A stretch of DNA of 10,998 nucleotides from an uncultured Ruminococcus sp. (GCA_902783705.1 CACZSA010000202.1:1-10998), one strand, 5' to 3'. Shown: positions 1 to 6,677, counted from the stretch's first letter. Notes: generated by a model from the letters alone, not told the origin. Numbers and translations: made by a program.

Positions 1-654
1 GAGTTCAAGTACTTCATCAATGCCTGGGACCGCGAACTGCTTTCAAGACGCCTCGGCACCGTCATGAAGAGAGACCCGCATACCACCGCGGACGGCACCT
101 ACGTCATCCGCTCGCTCTACTTCGACAACTTCACCGACACGGCGTATTTTGAAAAGGTGAACGGAGGCAACCCGAGAGCGAAGTTCCGCATCCGGATCTA
201 CAACGGCGACGACAGCTTCATCTCCCTCGAAAAGAAGGTCAAGTACGACGATCTCACTCAGAAGCTCCAGGCGCGCATCACCCGCGAGGAGACGGAAAAG
301 ATCCTCCGCGGCGACATCGACTGGATGCTCGACGACGGACGCGGCGTGGTCGCGGAGCTCTACGCGAAGATGAAAGGTCAGCAGCTCAGACCGAAGACGC
401 TCGTGGAATACACCCGGACGCCGTTCATCTATGAGCCTGCGGAGGTGCGCGTCACCCTCGACTGCGACATCCGCACGGGCATCTATTCGGACAATCTGTT
501 CGATCCCACCCCCTGTGTCCCGACGGACAGCTTCGATGTGCTGGAGGTCAAGTACAACGAGTTCCTCCCGGACATCATCCGTTATCTCATCAACCCCATC
601 ACCCGTTCCCGTCAGTCCTCGTCCAAATACGAGATCTGCCGCCAGTTCGGCTGA
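1..654 (+). CDS. VTC-domain polyphosphate polymerase-like protein (5' end missing)
   Basis: Reading frame 1 is open from the first base to the TGA at 652-654 and gives 217 residues. The protein resembles the VTC catalytic domain, a CYTH-like tunnel fold that in yeast Vtc4 makes polyphosphate from ATP. Family marks, numbered from the window edge, are the EFKYFIN opening (1-7), IRSLYFD (36-42), the basic strand KFRIRIYN (61-68), SLEKKVK (75-81), LVEYTR (134-139), the acidic strand VTLDCDIRTG (151-160), LEVKYNEFLPD (181-191) and a closing SSKY (207-210). Alternating Arg and Lys with conserved Glu line the tunnel in this fold. EFKYFIN normally sits close to the N-terminus, so probably only a few residues are lost. 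No membrane segment is seen. The DUF4956 gene follows after 58 bp with no terminator, so the two are probably co-transcribed. Bacterial members are largely uncharacterised, and polyphosphate synthesis is inferred from the fold. Confidence 0.88.
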   Translation, partial: EFKYFINAWDRELLSRRLGTVMKRDPHTTADGTYVIRSLYFDNFTDTAYFEKVNGGNPRAKFRIRIYNGDDSFISLEKKVKYDDLTQKLQARITREETEKILRGDIDWMLDDGRGVVAELYAKMKGQQLRPKTLVEYTRTPFIYEPAEVRVTLDCDIRTGIYSDNLFDPTPCVPTDSFDVLEVKYNEFLPDIIRYLINPITRSRQSSSKYEICRQFG

Positions 655-712
655 TGAAGCGCCCCGGCACATCCAAAATCAAAAATTATTTCTGAAAGGA
701 AAAAAGCACCCC

Positions 713-1384
713 ATGTCATTCAACGATATCTTCAAAAACAGTTTCCTTGAGAACGCAACCCAGTTCTCCGTCGTCGACACGCTGATCTCCATCGTCCTGG
801 CGTTCGCCATCGGCATGTTCATCTACTTCATCTACAAGAAGACCTATCAGGGCGTCATGTTCAACCGCCAGTTCGGCATCTCCCTCGTCGCCCTCACGAT
901 GATCGCCACCTTCATCATCCTCGCCGTCACCTCCAACGTCGTTCTGTCGCTCGGTATGGTCGGCGCGCTCTCCATCGTCCGTTTCCGCACCGCGATCAAG
1001 GATCCCCTGGACCTCGTGTTCCTGTTCTGGTCCGTCGGCGCGGGCATCGTTCTCGGCGCCTGCATGTATCCCCTCGCCGTGATCGGCTCCCTCATCGTCG
1101 GTCTGATCCTCTTCATCTTCGTGCGCGCGAAGGTCTCCGATTCCGATTACATCCTCGTTGTGGAATGCAAGGATGAAGCCGCGGAGAAGAGAGCGGAAGA
1201 GCTCGTCAAGGGCGGCGTCAAGAAGTACTCCGTGAAGTCCAAGACCGTTGCCCGCGGCTACATCGAGGTTTCCTACGAAGTGCGGCTCAGCGGCAGCGAC
1301 ACCGAATTTGTCAATAAAGTATCCTCTGCGGACGGCATCGACAAGGCTGTTCTCGTCTCCTACAACGGCGATTACATGGCCTGA
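713..1384 (+). CDS. DUF4956 family membrane protein
   Basis: This is a 223-residue protein. The ATG at 713 follows a GAAAGGA ribosome site at 694-700. The same frame stays open upstream, but this is the first start with a ribosome site and it begins the conserved part. The N-terminal part has about four or five membrane segments (near 20-41, 53-72, 74-89, 100-118 and 120-137). Between and within them runs the family's most recognisable stretch, SLGMVGALSIVRFRTAIKDP (79-98). The Arg and Lys there (R90, R92, K96) and the DP would face the cytoplasm or a pore. Residues from about 141 form a soluble alpha/beta domain with a basic, Lys-rich centre. The molecular function of DUF4956 is unknown. The gene often neighbours VTC-domain genes in Clostridia, so a shared role in polyphosphate or another anionic polymer at the membrane is a reasonable inference, not a demonstrated one. 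Confidence 0.87.
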   Translation: MSFNDIFKNSFLENATQFSVVDTLISIVLAFAIGMFIYFIYKKTYQGVMFNRQFGISLVALTMIATFIILAVTSNVVLSLGMVGALSIVRFRTAIKDPLDLVFLFWSVGAGIVLGACMYPLAVIGSLIVGLILFIFVRAKVSDSDYILVVECKDEAAEKRAEELVKGGVKKYSVKSKTVARGYIEVSYEVRLSGSDTEFVNKVSSADGIDKAVLVSYNGDYMA

Positions 1385-1415
1385 GCGGATTCGGACCGGA
1401 TGCTGAGGAATCTGC
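1385..1415 (+). other. Weak stem-loop after the DUF4956 gene
   Basis: GCGGATTC (1385-1392) can pair with GAATCTGC (1408-1415) through eight pairs, one of them G-U, around a 15-nt loop. It begins directly after the stop codon. No run of T follows, so it is not a typical intrinsic terminator. It could protect the 3' end of the upstream mRNA or be chance. No convincing -35/-10 pair is visible in the remaining space before the response regulator gene. Confidence 0.25.
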
Positions 1416-1452
1416 GATATTGAATATTACATAAGATTGAGAGGAATTTCAA

Positions 1453-2145
1453 ATGGGAACCAAACTGCTTGTGATTGACGACGATCCCAACATCTGTGAT
1501 CTGCTGCGCTATTTCTTTGAAAACGAAGGCTACGAAGTGAAGACGGCCGGAGACGGCGTGGAGGGCCTCAGCTTCTTCAAGATGTATGAGCCCGACCTCG
1601 TTCTCCTCGACCTGATGCTCCCGAAAAACAAGGACGGCAACCAGGTCTGCCGCGAGATCCGCGCGATCTCCTCGAAGCCGGTTATCATGATCACCGCGAA
1701 GGACGAGGTCCTCGACAAGGTCGTGGGTCTCGAGCTGGGCGCGGACGACTATGTGGTCAAGCCCTTCGACATGAAGGAGCTCTCGGCGCGCGTCAAGGCG
1801 GTCCTCCGCCGGTACACGGCGCACGACAACCAGAGCGACGACGAGACGATCAAGTTCGAGAACATGGAGATCTCGAAGCAGAAGTACGAGCTGAAGCTCA
1901 ACGGCAAGGCGGTGGACATCCCGCCGAAGGAGCTGGAGCTGCTCTACTTCCTCGCCTCGAACTTCAACCGCGTATTCTCGCGCGACCAGCTTCTCGACAA
2001 AGTCTGGGGCTTCGACTATCTCGGCGACTCCCGCACGGTCGACGTGCACGTCAAGAGACTGCGCGAAAAGCTCGAGGGCGTCTCCGACAAGTGGACCCTC
2101 AAGACCGTTTGGGGCGTCGGCTACAAGTTCGAGCTCATCCAGTAA
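1453..2145 (+). CDS. OmpR/PhoB-type response regulator
   Basis: This 230-residue DNA-binding response regulator is the output half of a two-component system. The receiver domain (about 3-120) has the acidic pair D9/D10, the phospho-acceptor D53 in LVLLDLMLP, the switch T81 in MITAKD and the invariant K103 in VVKPF. One extra residue lies in the loop after the phosphorylation site (LPKNKDGNQ instead of the usual LPGMDG). A linker leads to a winged-helix domain (about 131-229) with PPKELELLYFLASN, the recognition region SRTVDVHVKRLREKL and the wing VWGVGYKF. The ATG at 1453 follows AGAGGAA with ideal spacing. The histidine kinase gene lies 70 bp downstream and is its probable partner. Target genes cannot be read from the sequence. 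The adjacent VTC/DUF4956 genes are candidates by position only. Confidence 0.95.
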   Translation: MGTKLLVIDDDPNICDLLRYFFENEGYEVKTAGDGVEGLSFFKMYEPDLVLLDLMLPKNKDGNQVCREIRAISSKPVIMITAKDEVLDKVVGLELGADDYVVKPFDMKELSARVKAVLRRYTAHDNQSDDETIKFENMEISKQKYELKLNGKAVDIPPKELELLYFLASNFNRVFSRDQLLDKVWGFDYLGDSRTVDVHVKRLREKLEGVSDKWTLKTVWGVGYKFELIQ

Positions 2146-2163
2146 GCAATCAGGATCATACGG

Positions 2164-2195
2164 CAGGGCGGCGTGAAAAACCGCCCTGTGTTTTT
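2164..2195 (+). terminator. Intrinsic terminator-like hairpin between regulator and kinase
   Basis: CAGGGCGG (2164-2171) and CCGCCCTG (2181-2188) form a perfect 8-bp GC-rich stem around the loop CGTGAAAAA, followed by TGTTTTT (2189-2195). It has the form of a Rho-independent terminator. It starts 18 bp after the response regulator stop and ends just before the kinase ribosome site, so it probably reduces transcription of the kinase and methyltransferase relative to the regulator. Confidence 0.72.
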
Positions 2196-2196
2196 C

Positions 2197-2202
2197 GGAG
2201 GA
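2197..2202 (+). promoter_or_regulatory. Ribosome binding site of the histidine kinase, long spacing
   Basis: GGAGGA lies 13 nt before the ATG at 2216, longer than the usual 5-9 nt. No closer start codon in the kinase frame exists between it and the ATG, so it decides the start. It begins two bases after the U-tract of the upstream hairpin, so folding of that hairpin could affect its accessibility. Confidence 0.6.
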
Positions 2203-2215
2203 TCGGCGCGCCTTT

Positions 2216-3721
2216 ATGTTCAAGAGCATTTTTGTAAAATACATTTCCGCGTTCATGCTCATCAACATCGTGAGCATCTTTCTCTCGACGTCGATCATCA
2301 CCTCCCTCGTGAACGTCTACGACGAGAACAACAAGACCCGCAGTCTCGCGAACATCACCTACAACACCTCGCAGTTCATCGTGCAGAACTACCGCGAGAG
2401 CGGCGAGCTCAACTTCAACGACTATCTGAACAGCACGGTCGTGACGCTTGAGCCCGTCCTCGACGCAATGGTCGCGAGCTTTGACGACGTGACCCTGTAC
2501 GTGGCGGACGGCCTGGGCGACGTGATGCTCGTCGGCGGCGCGGACAAGGCGGAGGTTCTCGCGGGCGGGGCGAAGGTCTACCCGGACGAGCTGAACGAGC
2601 TGCTCGCGGAGAACGAGCCCGTCTCGCGCTACGACACGATCGAGGGCTTCTTCGAGGAGAAGCACCGCATCTACGTCCGCCCGATCACGGCGAAGGACGG
2701 ACGCGTCGTGGGTTCGGTCATGGCGACGACGGCGAACACCGACATGGATGAGCTCCTCGAAGCGATGATCAAGACGATCATCGTCTCGACGCTCTGGCTG
2801 ATGCTCGCGGCGCTCATCGCCGTGTACTTCATCACGGAACGCCTCGTCTCGCCGCTCCGTTCCATGAGCCGGGCCGCCCGGGAATTCGCGAACGGACACT
2901 TCGACGCGCGGGTCCCGGTCAGCGGCAACGACGAGGTCGCCGAACTGTCGGAGGCGTTCAACAACATGGCGAACACGCTCCAGCACAGCGAGGAGACGCG
3001 GCGTCTCTTCCTCGCGAACATCTCCCACGACCTGCGCACGCCGATGACGACGATCTCCGGCTTCATCGACGCGATCCTGCAGGGCGTGATCCCGAAGGAG
3101 AAGATCCCGCACTATCTCGAGGTCATCCGCTCCGAGGTGCTCCGGCTGTCCAGACTCGTGTCCTCGCTGCTGGATCTGACGAAGATCGAGGCGGGCGAGC
3201 GCAAGTTCACGATGGCCCCGGTTGATATCTGCGAGATGGCGCGGCAGATCATCATCTCCTCCGAACAGCGTCTCGAGGAGAAGGAGCTCGACGTGCAGTT
3301 CGACGCGGACCGCGACAATCTCTACGTGACGGCGGACCGCGACGCGATCCATCAGGTGCTCTACAATCTCTGCGACAACGCGATCAAGTTCTCGCGCACG
3401 GGCGGGAAATACATCGTCGGGATCCACGAGACGGGCCCGAAGGTCGAGGTGAGCGTCTACAACGAGGGCGACGGGATCTCCCCGGACGATCTGCCCTACG
3501 TCTTCGACCGCTTCTACAAGAGCGACAAGAGCCGCGGACTCGACAAGACCGGCGCGGGGCTGGGACTGTACATCTCCCGCACGATCATCGAGGCGCACCA
3601 CGAAAAGATCCGCGTGGAGAGCGAGTACGGCAAGTGGTGCCGCTTCGCCTTCACGCTTCCGAAGACCTCCGCGCCGAAGGCTGAGGCGAAGGGGGAAGAG
3701 AAGAGAGAGGCCGCGAAATGA
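2216..3721 (+). CDS. Membrane sensor histidine kinase (HAMP-HisKA-HATPase)
   Basis: This 501-residue kinase is the probable sensor for the upstream response regulator. Membrane segment 1 spans about 8-33 and segment 2 about 184-207. They enclose an extracytoplasmic domain of roughly 150 residues whose end (RIYVRPITAKDGRVVGSVMATT, read in two parts at 151-172) resembles PAS-like/Cache sensor folds. HAMP follows (about 208-262). The dimerisation domain carries the phosphorylated His at H271 in ANISHDLRTP. The ATP-binding domain shows the N box at N388 (LYNLCDNAIKFS), the G1 box NEGDG (416-420), the F box VFDRFYKSDKSR (429-440) and the G2 box GAGLGL (446-451). A charged, Ala/Lys/Glu-rich tail (484-501) ends the protein and carries the ribosome site of the next gene in its codons. 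The stop overlaps the methyltransferase start (ATGA), which suggests translational coupling. The ligand is unknown. Confidence 0.94.
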   Translation: MFKSIFVKYISAFMLINIVSIFLSTSIITSLVNVYDENNKTRSLANITYNTSQFIVQNYRESGELNFNDYLNSTVVTLEPVLDAMVASFDDVTLYVADGLGDVMLVGGADKAEVLAGGAKVYPDELNELLAENEPVSRYDTIEGFFEEKHRIYVRPITAKDGRVVGSVMATTANTDMDELLEAMIKTIIVSTLWLMLAALIAVYFITERLVSPLRSMSRAAREFANGHFDARVPVSGNDEVAELSEAFNNMANTLQHSEETRRLFLANISHDLRTPMTTISGFIDAILQGVIPKEKIPHYLEVIRSEVLRLSRLVSSLLDLTKIEAGERKFTMAPVDICEMARQIIISSEQRLEEKELDVQFDADRDNLYVTADRDAIHQVLYNLCDNAIKFSRTGGKYIVGIHETGPKVEVSVYNEGDGISPDDLPYVFDRFYKSDKSRGLDKTGAGLGLYISRTIIEAHHEKIRVESEYGKWCRFAFTLPKTSAPKAEAKGEEKREAAK

Positions 3722-4848
3722 AGCTGAACTACACCGCAACCTGCCTGTTCGGGCTCGAGGGACTGCTCGGCGAGGAGATCGAAGCCCTCGGATGCCGCCG
3801 GATCGAGAACATCGACGGGCGGATCACCTTCGAGGGCGACGAGACGACGGCGGCCCGGGCGAGCGTGAACCTGCGCTATGCCGAGCGGCTGTATCTCAAC
3901 CTCGGCGCGTTCGGAGCCGAGACCTTCACCGAGCTCTTCGACGGCACGAAAGCCCTGCCGTGGGAGGATTTCATCGGACGCGACGACGAATTCCCGGTGA
4001 CGGGACACGCCGTGAAAAGCAAGCTCTTCTCGGTCCCGGACTGCCAGAAGATCGTGAAAAAGGCGGTCTCCGTGCGGCTCGGGGAGAAATACGGGCTCGT
4101 GCGCCTTCCCGAGACGGGGACGAGATACCGAATCGAATTCTTCCTCTTCAAGGACCGGGCGAATCTCATGATCGACCTCTCCGGCGTACCGCTGCACAAG
4201 CGCGGATACCGGCCCGAGACGGTCGACGCGCCGATCCGGGAGACGCTCGCCGCCGCGATGGTGAAGCTGGCCCGCCCGCGCGAGGACGTCCTCCTCTGGG
4301 ATCCGTTCTGCGGGTCCGGGACGATCGCGATCGAGGCGGCGATGCAGATGCTGCACATCGCGCCGGGCATGCGCCGGACCTTCTGCGCCGAGGAATATCC
4401 CGTATTCCCGTCAGCGTCATGGCGGGACGCGCGGGAGGCGGCGGAGGAGGCAGTGCTCCGGGAGTCGGGCTTTGAGGCCTACGCGACGGACATCGACCCG
4501 AAGTGCGTCGAGATCGCGTCAGCCTCGGCGGAGCGCGCGGGCGTGAAGGCGCACGTCAACGTCTTTCAGATGGACGCGCTCGACATCGACACGCTCGGGC
4601 GGCGGGGGACGATCGTGACGAATCCGCCGTACGGGGACCGCCTGCTCACGCCGGAGAAGGCCGAGGACCTCTACCGGGCGATGGGCCAGGCATTCGCGCG
4701 GCTCGGGCGGTGGCAGATCTACGTCATCACGCAGAGCGAGCGGTTCGAGAAGCTCTACGGACGCCGCGCGGACAAGATCCGCAAGCTCTACAACGGCATG
4801 ATCCCGTGCTATTACTACCAGTTCTTCAAGAACCCGGAGAAGAAGTGA
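3718..4848 (+). CDS. THUMP-domain class I SAM-dependent RNA methyltransferase (RlmL N-domain/YpsC type)
   Basis: This 376-residue protein belongs to the family of B. subtilis YpsC and the m2G2445 half of E. coli RlmKL, which methylates guanine N2 in 23S rRNA. An N-terminal ferredoxin-like and THUMP RNA-binding region covers about 1-155. HKRGYR (160-165) and the invariant APIRETLAAAM (171-181) precede the Rossmann methyltransferase domain. SAM motif I is WDPFCGSGTIAIEAA (194-208), the acidic motif is YATDIDP (255-261), and the catalytic NPPYG is at 302-306, typical of amino methylation of a base. Length is normal for stand-alone YpsC-like members and there is no RlmK domain. The ATG overlaps the kinase stop, with AGAGG 7 nt upstream inside the kinase gene. 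The exact target nucleotide is inferred from the family. A link to the two-component signal is only positional. Confidence 0.93.
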   Translation: MKLNYTATCLFGLEGLLGEEIEALGCRRIENIDGRITFEGDETTAARASVNLRYAERLYLNLGAFGAETFTELFDGTKALPWEDFIGRDDEFPVTGHAVKSKLFSVPDCQKIVKKAVSVRLGEKYGLVRLPETGTRYRIEFFLFKDRANLMIDLSGVPLHKRGYRPETVDAPIRETLAAAMVKLARPREDVLLWDPFCGSGTIAIEAAMQMLHIAPGMRRTFCAEEYPVFPSASWRDAREAAEEAVLRESGFEAYATDIDPKCVEIASASAERAGVKAHVNVFQMDALDIDTLGRRGTIVTNPPYGDRLLTPEKAEDLYRAMGQAFARLGRWQIYVITQSERFEKLYGRRADKIRKLYNGMIPCYYYQFFKNPEKK

Positions 4849-4862
4849 ATAACAAAAGCGAA

Positions 4863-4898
4863 AAGCGTCCATGCTTCGGTGTGGGCGCTTGTTTTTTT
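4863..4898 (+). terminator. Strong intrinsic terminator with UUCG loop
   Basis: AAGCGTCCATGC (4863-4874) pairs with GTGTGGGCGCTT (4879-4890) over 12 positions, three of them G-U, closed by a C(UUCG)G tetraloop. It is followed by GTTTTTTT (4891-4898). It ends the regulator-kinase-methyltransferase operon 15 bp after the methyltransferase stop. Confidence 0.93.
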
Positions 4899-5013
4899 GA
4901 GATCGTGGGAGCAGCTATACGTCTGCGCAGGTGACGAATCATACGATTTCTGCTCTAAAACATTGAGATCGAGAATCGAAAGTTACCCCTCATCCGCTCC
5001 TAACGGGGCACCT

Positions 5014-5034
5014 GAGTTCATCTTTGATGAACTC
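5014..5034. repeat. Left internal hairpin of the composite element
   Basis: GAGTTCATC (5014-5022) and GATGAACTC (5026-5034) are perfect 9-bp arms around TTT. GGGGC (5005-5009) and GCCCC (5036-5040) can extend it after a small bulge. CCCC (5037-5040) could instead pair with GGGG (5047-5050), giving an alternative fold. Confidence 0.75.
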
Positions 5035-5118
5035 GGCCCCACTGGCGGGGGAAGGCTCACGTATATGAAACCGACACGGGAAACAGCAATCACCCGTTTT
5101 CGACTGCACTTTGATAAG

Positions 5119-5140
5119 GCTTCTCCCTCCGTGGAGAAGC
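5119..5140. repeat. Right internal hairpin of the composite element
   Basis: GCTTCTCC (5119-5126) and GGAGAAGC (5133-5140) are perfect 8-bp arms around CTCCGT. They lie 15 bp inside the right terminal inverted repeat. No T-run follows, so this is a repeat structure and not a terminator. Confidence 0.75.
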
Positions 5141-5172
5141 TGTCACCGAAGGGGACGGATGAGGGGACCCCC

Positions 5173-5187
5173 AAACATCCAATGTTT
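5173..5187. other. Small palindrome upstream of the germination gene
   Basis: AAACAT (5173-5178) and ATGTTT (5182-5187) form 6-bp arms around CCA, at the start of the AT-rich leader of the germination gene. It could be a regulator binding site. No regulator can be assigned and chance is possible in AT-rich sequence. Confidence 0.25.
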
Positions 5188-5253
5188 ATAAGATTATAGA
5201 AAGAAAACAGTATAAGGTGTTCAAAGCATAATTCTGAATGATGGGAGGACGGT

Positions 5254-6666
5254 ATGACATCGGACAAAGGGAATCTGACGGGGGGTTTCCGGGCGGACGT
5301 CGAGCGGATGGACGCGGTGCTCCGGGCGGGGGCGAGCTTCGATCTTGTGCGGCGGGAGTTCAACTCCCGGGAGGCGCGGACCGTAATGTACTACCTCAGC
5401 GGCATGACGCGCTCCGATTCGCTCGAAAAGCTCCTCCTCTCCTTCGAGGACGGCGCTCCCTTCTCGGACGCCGCGACCTTCGCGAAGACCTCGATGCCGT
5501 CCTCCGAGGCGCGGGCGGAATCCTCGGTCGAAGCGATCGCCGGGGCCGTCCTCTCCGGGATGCTCGCGATCCTCTCGGACACCTTCGGCGCGGCGGCGGT
5601 CATCGCGGATTTCCGGATCTATCCCGCGCGGAACTCCGAGGAGCCGGAGAACGACAAGGTCATGCGCGGGAGCCGGGACGGATTCGTCGAAACGCTCCTC
5701 ACGAACGTCTCCCTGATCCGCCGGCGCATCCGCACGCCCGATCTGACCGTACGGCACGTCACGGCGGGGAAGAGTACGCGCACCGACATCGCGCTCGTCT
5801 ATCTCGAGGGCCGCGCCGATCCCGCCTACGCCGACGAGCTCGCCCGGAAGCTGGACGGCCTCGATACGGATTCCCTCGTCCTGGGACACGCGAGCATTTC
5901 GGAATCGATGCGGCGGCGGGGCTGGTGGAATCCCTTCCCGAAGGTGCGGGCGACGGAGAGACCGGACGCGGCGGCGGCGACGATCCTCGAGGGCGGGGTG
6001 ATCGTCCTCTGCGACAACAGCCCGGAGGCGATGATCTTCCCGACGACCCTGTTCCACTTCCTGCAGGAGACGGACGACTATTATTTCTCCCCGCTCGTCG
6101 GGACGTATCTGCGGCTCCTGCGCCACCTCATTTTCTGGCTGACGATGGTCGTGACGCCGCTCTGGTATCTCGCCCTGATGCACGAGGAGGTCCTGCCGCC
6201 CCTCTTGCATTTCGTGATCCCGTCGCATCCGGGGGACCTGCCGATTCTTGTACAGCTCATCGTGACGGAGCTGACGCTCGACGGGCTCAAGCTCGCCTCG
6301 CTCAACACGCCGAACGTGCTCGCAAGCTCCCTCTCCGTGGTCGGCGGGCTCCTGCTCGGGGATTTCGCCGTGACGGTCGGGTGGGTCTCGCCGGACGTCA
6401 TTCTCTACATGGCGTTCGTCTCCATCGCGAACTTCACACAGTCGAGCTATGAGCTGGGGTACGCGTTCAAGTTCTTCCGGGTGCTGACGCTCCTGCTCAC
6501 GGCGGCCTTCGACTGGATCGGATTCCTCGCGGGGATCGCGCTGGCGGTGACGCTCGCGGCGGTGAACGTGACGCTCGACGGCAGACGCCGCTATCTCTGG
6601 CCCCTCGTCCCCTTCGACGCCCGCGCCCTCTCCCGCCTGATCCTGCGGCGCAAAAAGGATGATTAA
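5254..6666 (+). CDS. GerA-family spore germination protein, SpoVAF-like
   Basis: This 470-residue protein is of the GerA A-subunit/SpoVAF type. Such proteins sit in the inner membrane of the dormant spore and act in germinant-triggered ion release. The N-terminal soluble region (about 1-285) has FDLVRREF (29-36), IYPARNSEEPENDKVMRGSR (122-141) and RDGFVETLLTNVSLIRRRIR (141-160), diagnostic of the family. The C-terminal half holds membrane segments near 287-309, 355-375, 380-396 and 406-440. Between the first and second are TELTLDGLKLASLNTPN (338-354), and later ANFTQSSYELGYAFKFFR (392-409). The N-terminal FDLVRREF...YYLSGM pattern and SYELG favour SpoVAF over a nutrient-receptor A subunit, but the subtype is an inference. 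The ATG at 5254 has GGGAGGA 4 nt upstream. No GerB or GerC partner lies beside it, and a terminator follows, so it is a single-gene unit, presumably expressed in the forespore, though no sporulation sigma-factor site could be identified with confidence. Confidence 0.92.
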   Translation: MTSDKGNLTGGFRADVERMDAVLRAGASFDLVRREFNSREARTVMYYLSGMTRSDSLEKLLLSFEDGAPFSDAATFAKTSMPSSEARAESSVEAIAGAVLSGMLAILSDTFGAAAVIADFRIYPARNSEEPENDKVMRGSRDGFVETLLTNVSLIRRRIRTPDLTVRHVTAGKSTRTDIALVYLEGRADPAYADELARKLDGLDTDSLVLGHASISESMRRRGWWNPFPKVRATERPDAAAATILEGGVIVLCDNSPEAMIFPTTLFHFLQETDDYYFSPLVGTYLRLLRHLIFWLTMVVTPLWYLALMHEEVLPPLLHFVIPSHPGDLPILVQLIVTELTLDGLKLASLNTPNVLASSLSVVGGLLLGDFAVTVGWVSPDVILYMAFVSIANFTQSSYELGYAFKFFRVLTLLLTAAFDWIGFLAGIALAVTLAAVNVTLDGRRRYLWPLVPFDARALSRLILRRKKDD

Positions 6667-6677
6667 ATGAAAAATAG

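Larger units (their letters stand above)
4986..5166. repeat. Composite inverted-repeat element (REP/MITE-like), 181 bp
   Basis: The ends are perfect 11-bp terminal inverted repeats, CCCCTCATCCG (4986-4996) and CGGATGAGGGG (5156-5166). Inside each end is its own hairpin: GAGTTCATC/GATGAACTC on the left and GCTTCTCC/GGAGAAGC on the right. The left half ends in GCGGGGGAAGGC and the right half begins AAGGCTTCTCCCTCC. The two halves therefore look like diverged members of one family placed head to head around about 65 bp of unique sequence. The motifs resemble short interspersed repeats I recall from gut Clostridia genomes, but this has not been searched. No coding capacity and no clear target-site duplication are visible, so if it moves it must use a transposase supplied elsewhere. 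Confidence 0.68.
4849..5253. other. Gene-free intergenic region, about 405 bp
   Basis: This stretch between the methyltransferase and the germination gene contains, in order, a strong terminator (4863-4898), an 80-bp segment with short imperfect stems and a 9-bp direct repeat (TTGAGATCG at 4897-4905 and 4963-4971), a 181-bp inverted-repeat element (4986-5166), and an AT-rich leader (5167-5243) that should hold the promoter of the next gene. A small open frame at 4879-5199 crosses all of these, has no ribosome site or recognisable family and is not considered a gene. Confidence 0.7.

Noticed and set aside
431..712. Upstream extension of the DUF4956 frame to 431
   Set aside because: The frame happens to be open through the VTC gene, but the encoded Ser/Arg-rich sequence is a frame shadow and the ATG at 713 has the ribosome site and the start of the conserved protein.
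1420..1437. Possible -10 boxes (TATTAC, TAAGAT) before the response regulator
   Set aside because: No acceptable -35 box stands 16-18 bp upstream of either, so a promoter cannot be supported.
2156..3739. A 527-codon open frame on the minus strand opposite the histidine kinase
   Set aside because: It is the shadow of GC-biased codons of a clear kinase gene. Its translation is Arg/Asp/His/Val-rich low-complexity sequence with no known domain.
5076..5097. ACGGG/CCCGT inverted repeat with following T's inside the composite element
   Set aside because: The stem is only 5 bp with a 12-nt loop and the T-run is short, so it is probably chance.
4879..5199. A 106-codon open frame across the intergenic region
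   Set aside because: It starts inside the terminator stem, crosses the inverted-repeat element, lacks a ribosome site and resembles no family.
5210..5233. Possible forespore sigma-factor promoter (GTATA and CATAATT) before the germination gene
   Set aside because: The two boxes are only 12 bp apart, too close for the usual spacing, and the start of transcription would fall almost on the ribosome site.
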